Shown: piece after piece, positions 4,919 to 5,053 of the stretch | How the letters are laid out: each line of letters opens with the position of its first letter | How positions within the stretch are numbered: the first letter of the stretch is position 1 | NCBI GenBank assembly: GCA_001781025.1 | Contig: MFJZ01000032.1 | Location: forward strand, 39,525-44,577 | Source: Candidatus Gottesmanbacteria bacterium RIFCSPLOWO2_01_FULL_49_10 | GTDB lineage: Bacteria > Patescibacteriota > Microgenomatia > UBA10105 > UBA927 | Direction of reading: 5' to 3' | DNA: 5,053 nt | Translations under genes and position numbers: made by a program | The notes under the pieces: generated by a model | Seen by the model: the letters and a program-made list of their open reading frames with translations, nothing else | Told to the model about the DNA's origin: nothing | Database searches by the model: none

Positions 4919-5053
4919 TTAATTTTTGATCTTTTTCTGTCTGTGTCCGTTGCCGTCTTCAACTATTTTTCCGTCGCGGACGTGAATGATGCGCTTGGCG
5001 TGCTCGGCGATATCGGGTTCGTGGGTAATCATCACTATAGTGTGTCCTTCATC
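4919..5053 (-). CDS. ABC transporter ATP-binding protein, C-terminal 44 residues (5' end outside window)
   Basis: This frame is open from the window edge (5053) to TAA at 4921-4919. The visible tail begins DEGHTIVMITHEPDIAEHAK and includes the H-loop histidine (visible residue 11, in MITHE), the EHAKRIIHVRDGKIVED strand-turn and a basic end (HRQKKIKN). It closely parallels the end of the complete ATPase at 630-1328 (LVTHELEVASRARRIIRIADGKIIED), marking it as a LolD/MacB-type ATPase. Walker A, signature and Walker B lie outside the window. It precedes the permease at 3608-4831 by 87 nt and is very likely its motor subunit. Confidence 0.9.
   Translation of the reverse strand, partial: DEGHTIVMITHEPDIAEHAKRIIHVRDGKIVEDGNGHRQKKIKN

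Overview
The window is wholly coded on the minus strand, so read from high to low coordinates. It holds parts of two MacB-type ABC export systems with a membrane-anchored copper protein between them. There are four complete genes and two genes cut by the window edges.

Organism: TGA and TAG both act as ordinary stops. The proteins have simple envelope targeting, no outer-membrane TolC-like gene is visible, and gaps carry short palindromic elements built on CCTGAGCG / GTCGAAGG plus AT-rich TTCTAATT tracts. A membrane-anchored DUF5666-like/cupredoxin protein next to YknXYZ-like ABC genes and such repeats suggests a Candidate Phyla Radiation (Patescibacteria, perhaps Parcubacteria-like) genome. 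This is inference from style, not proof. TGA as stop argues against the code-25 lineages (Gracilibacteria/SR1).

Layout in transcription order: (1) 5053-4919, the last 44 codons of an ABC ATPase. (2) An 87-nt AT-rich gap with repeats. (3) 4831-3608, a complete MacB-type permease. (4) A 299-nt gap with a vestigial tail of another MacB permease, a palindromic repeat cluster, a degenerate repeat copy and a small dyad. (5) 3308-2565, an anchored DUF5666-like plus cupredoxin protein with a very strong ribosome binding site and a clear intrinsic terminator. (6) A 122-nt gap with that terminator and a good sigma-70-type promoter placed so that the next mRNA would be nearly leaderless. (7) 2442-1396, a HlyD/MacA-type adaptor. 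(8) A 67-nt gap with a hairpin over the adaptor stop and a repeat copy that supplies the next gene's ribosome binding site. (9) 1328-630, an ABC ATPase. (10) 633-1, the N-terminal 211 residues of its permease, joined by a 4-nt ATGA overlap.

How they work together: adaptor, ATPase and permease (items 7-10) form one operon of the MacA-MacB / YknX-YknY-YknZ type, in which a LolD-like ATPase drives a four-TM permease coupled to an extracytoplasmic adaptor. The upstream ATPase-permease pair is a paralogous system with no adaptor in view. The substrate cannot be read from sequence. The cupredoxin gene appears to be its own unit, ended by its own terminator; a functional link with the exporters is only positional. 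The most unusual points are the permease-tail relic, the repeat that doubles as a ribosome binding site, and the near-leaderless promoter.
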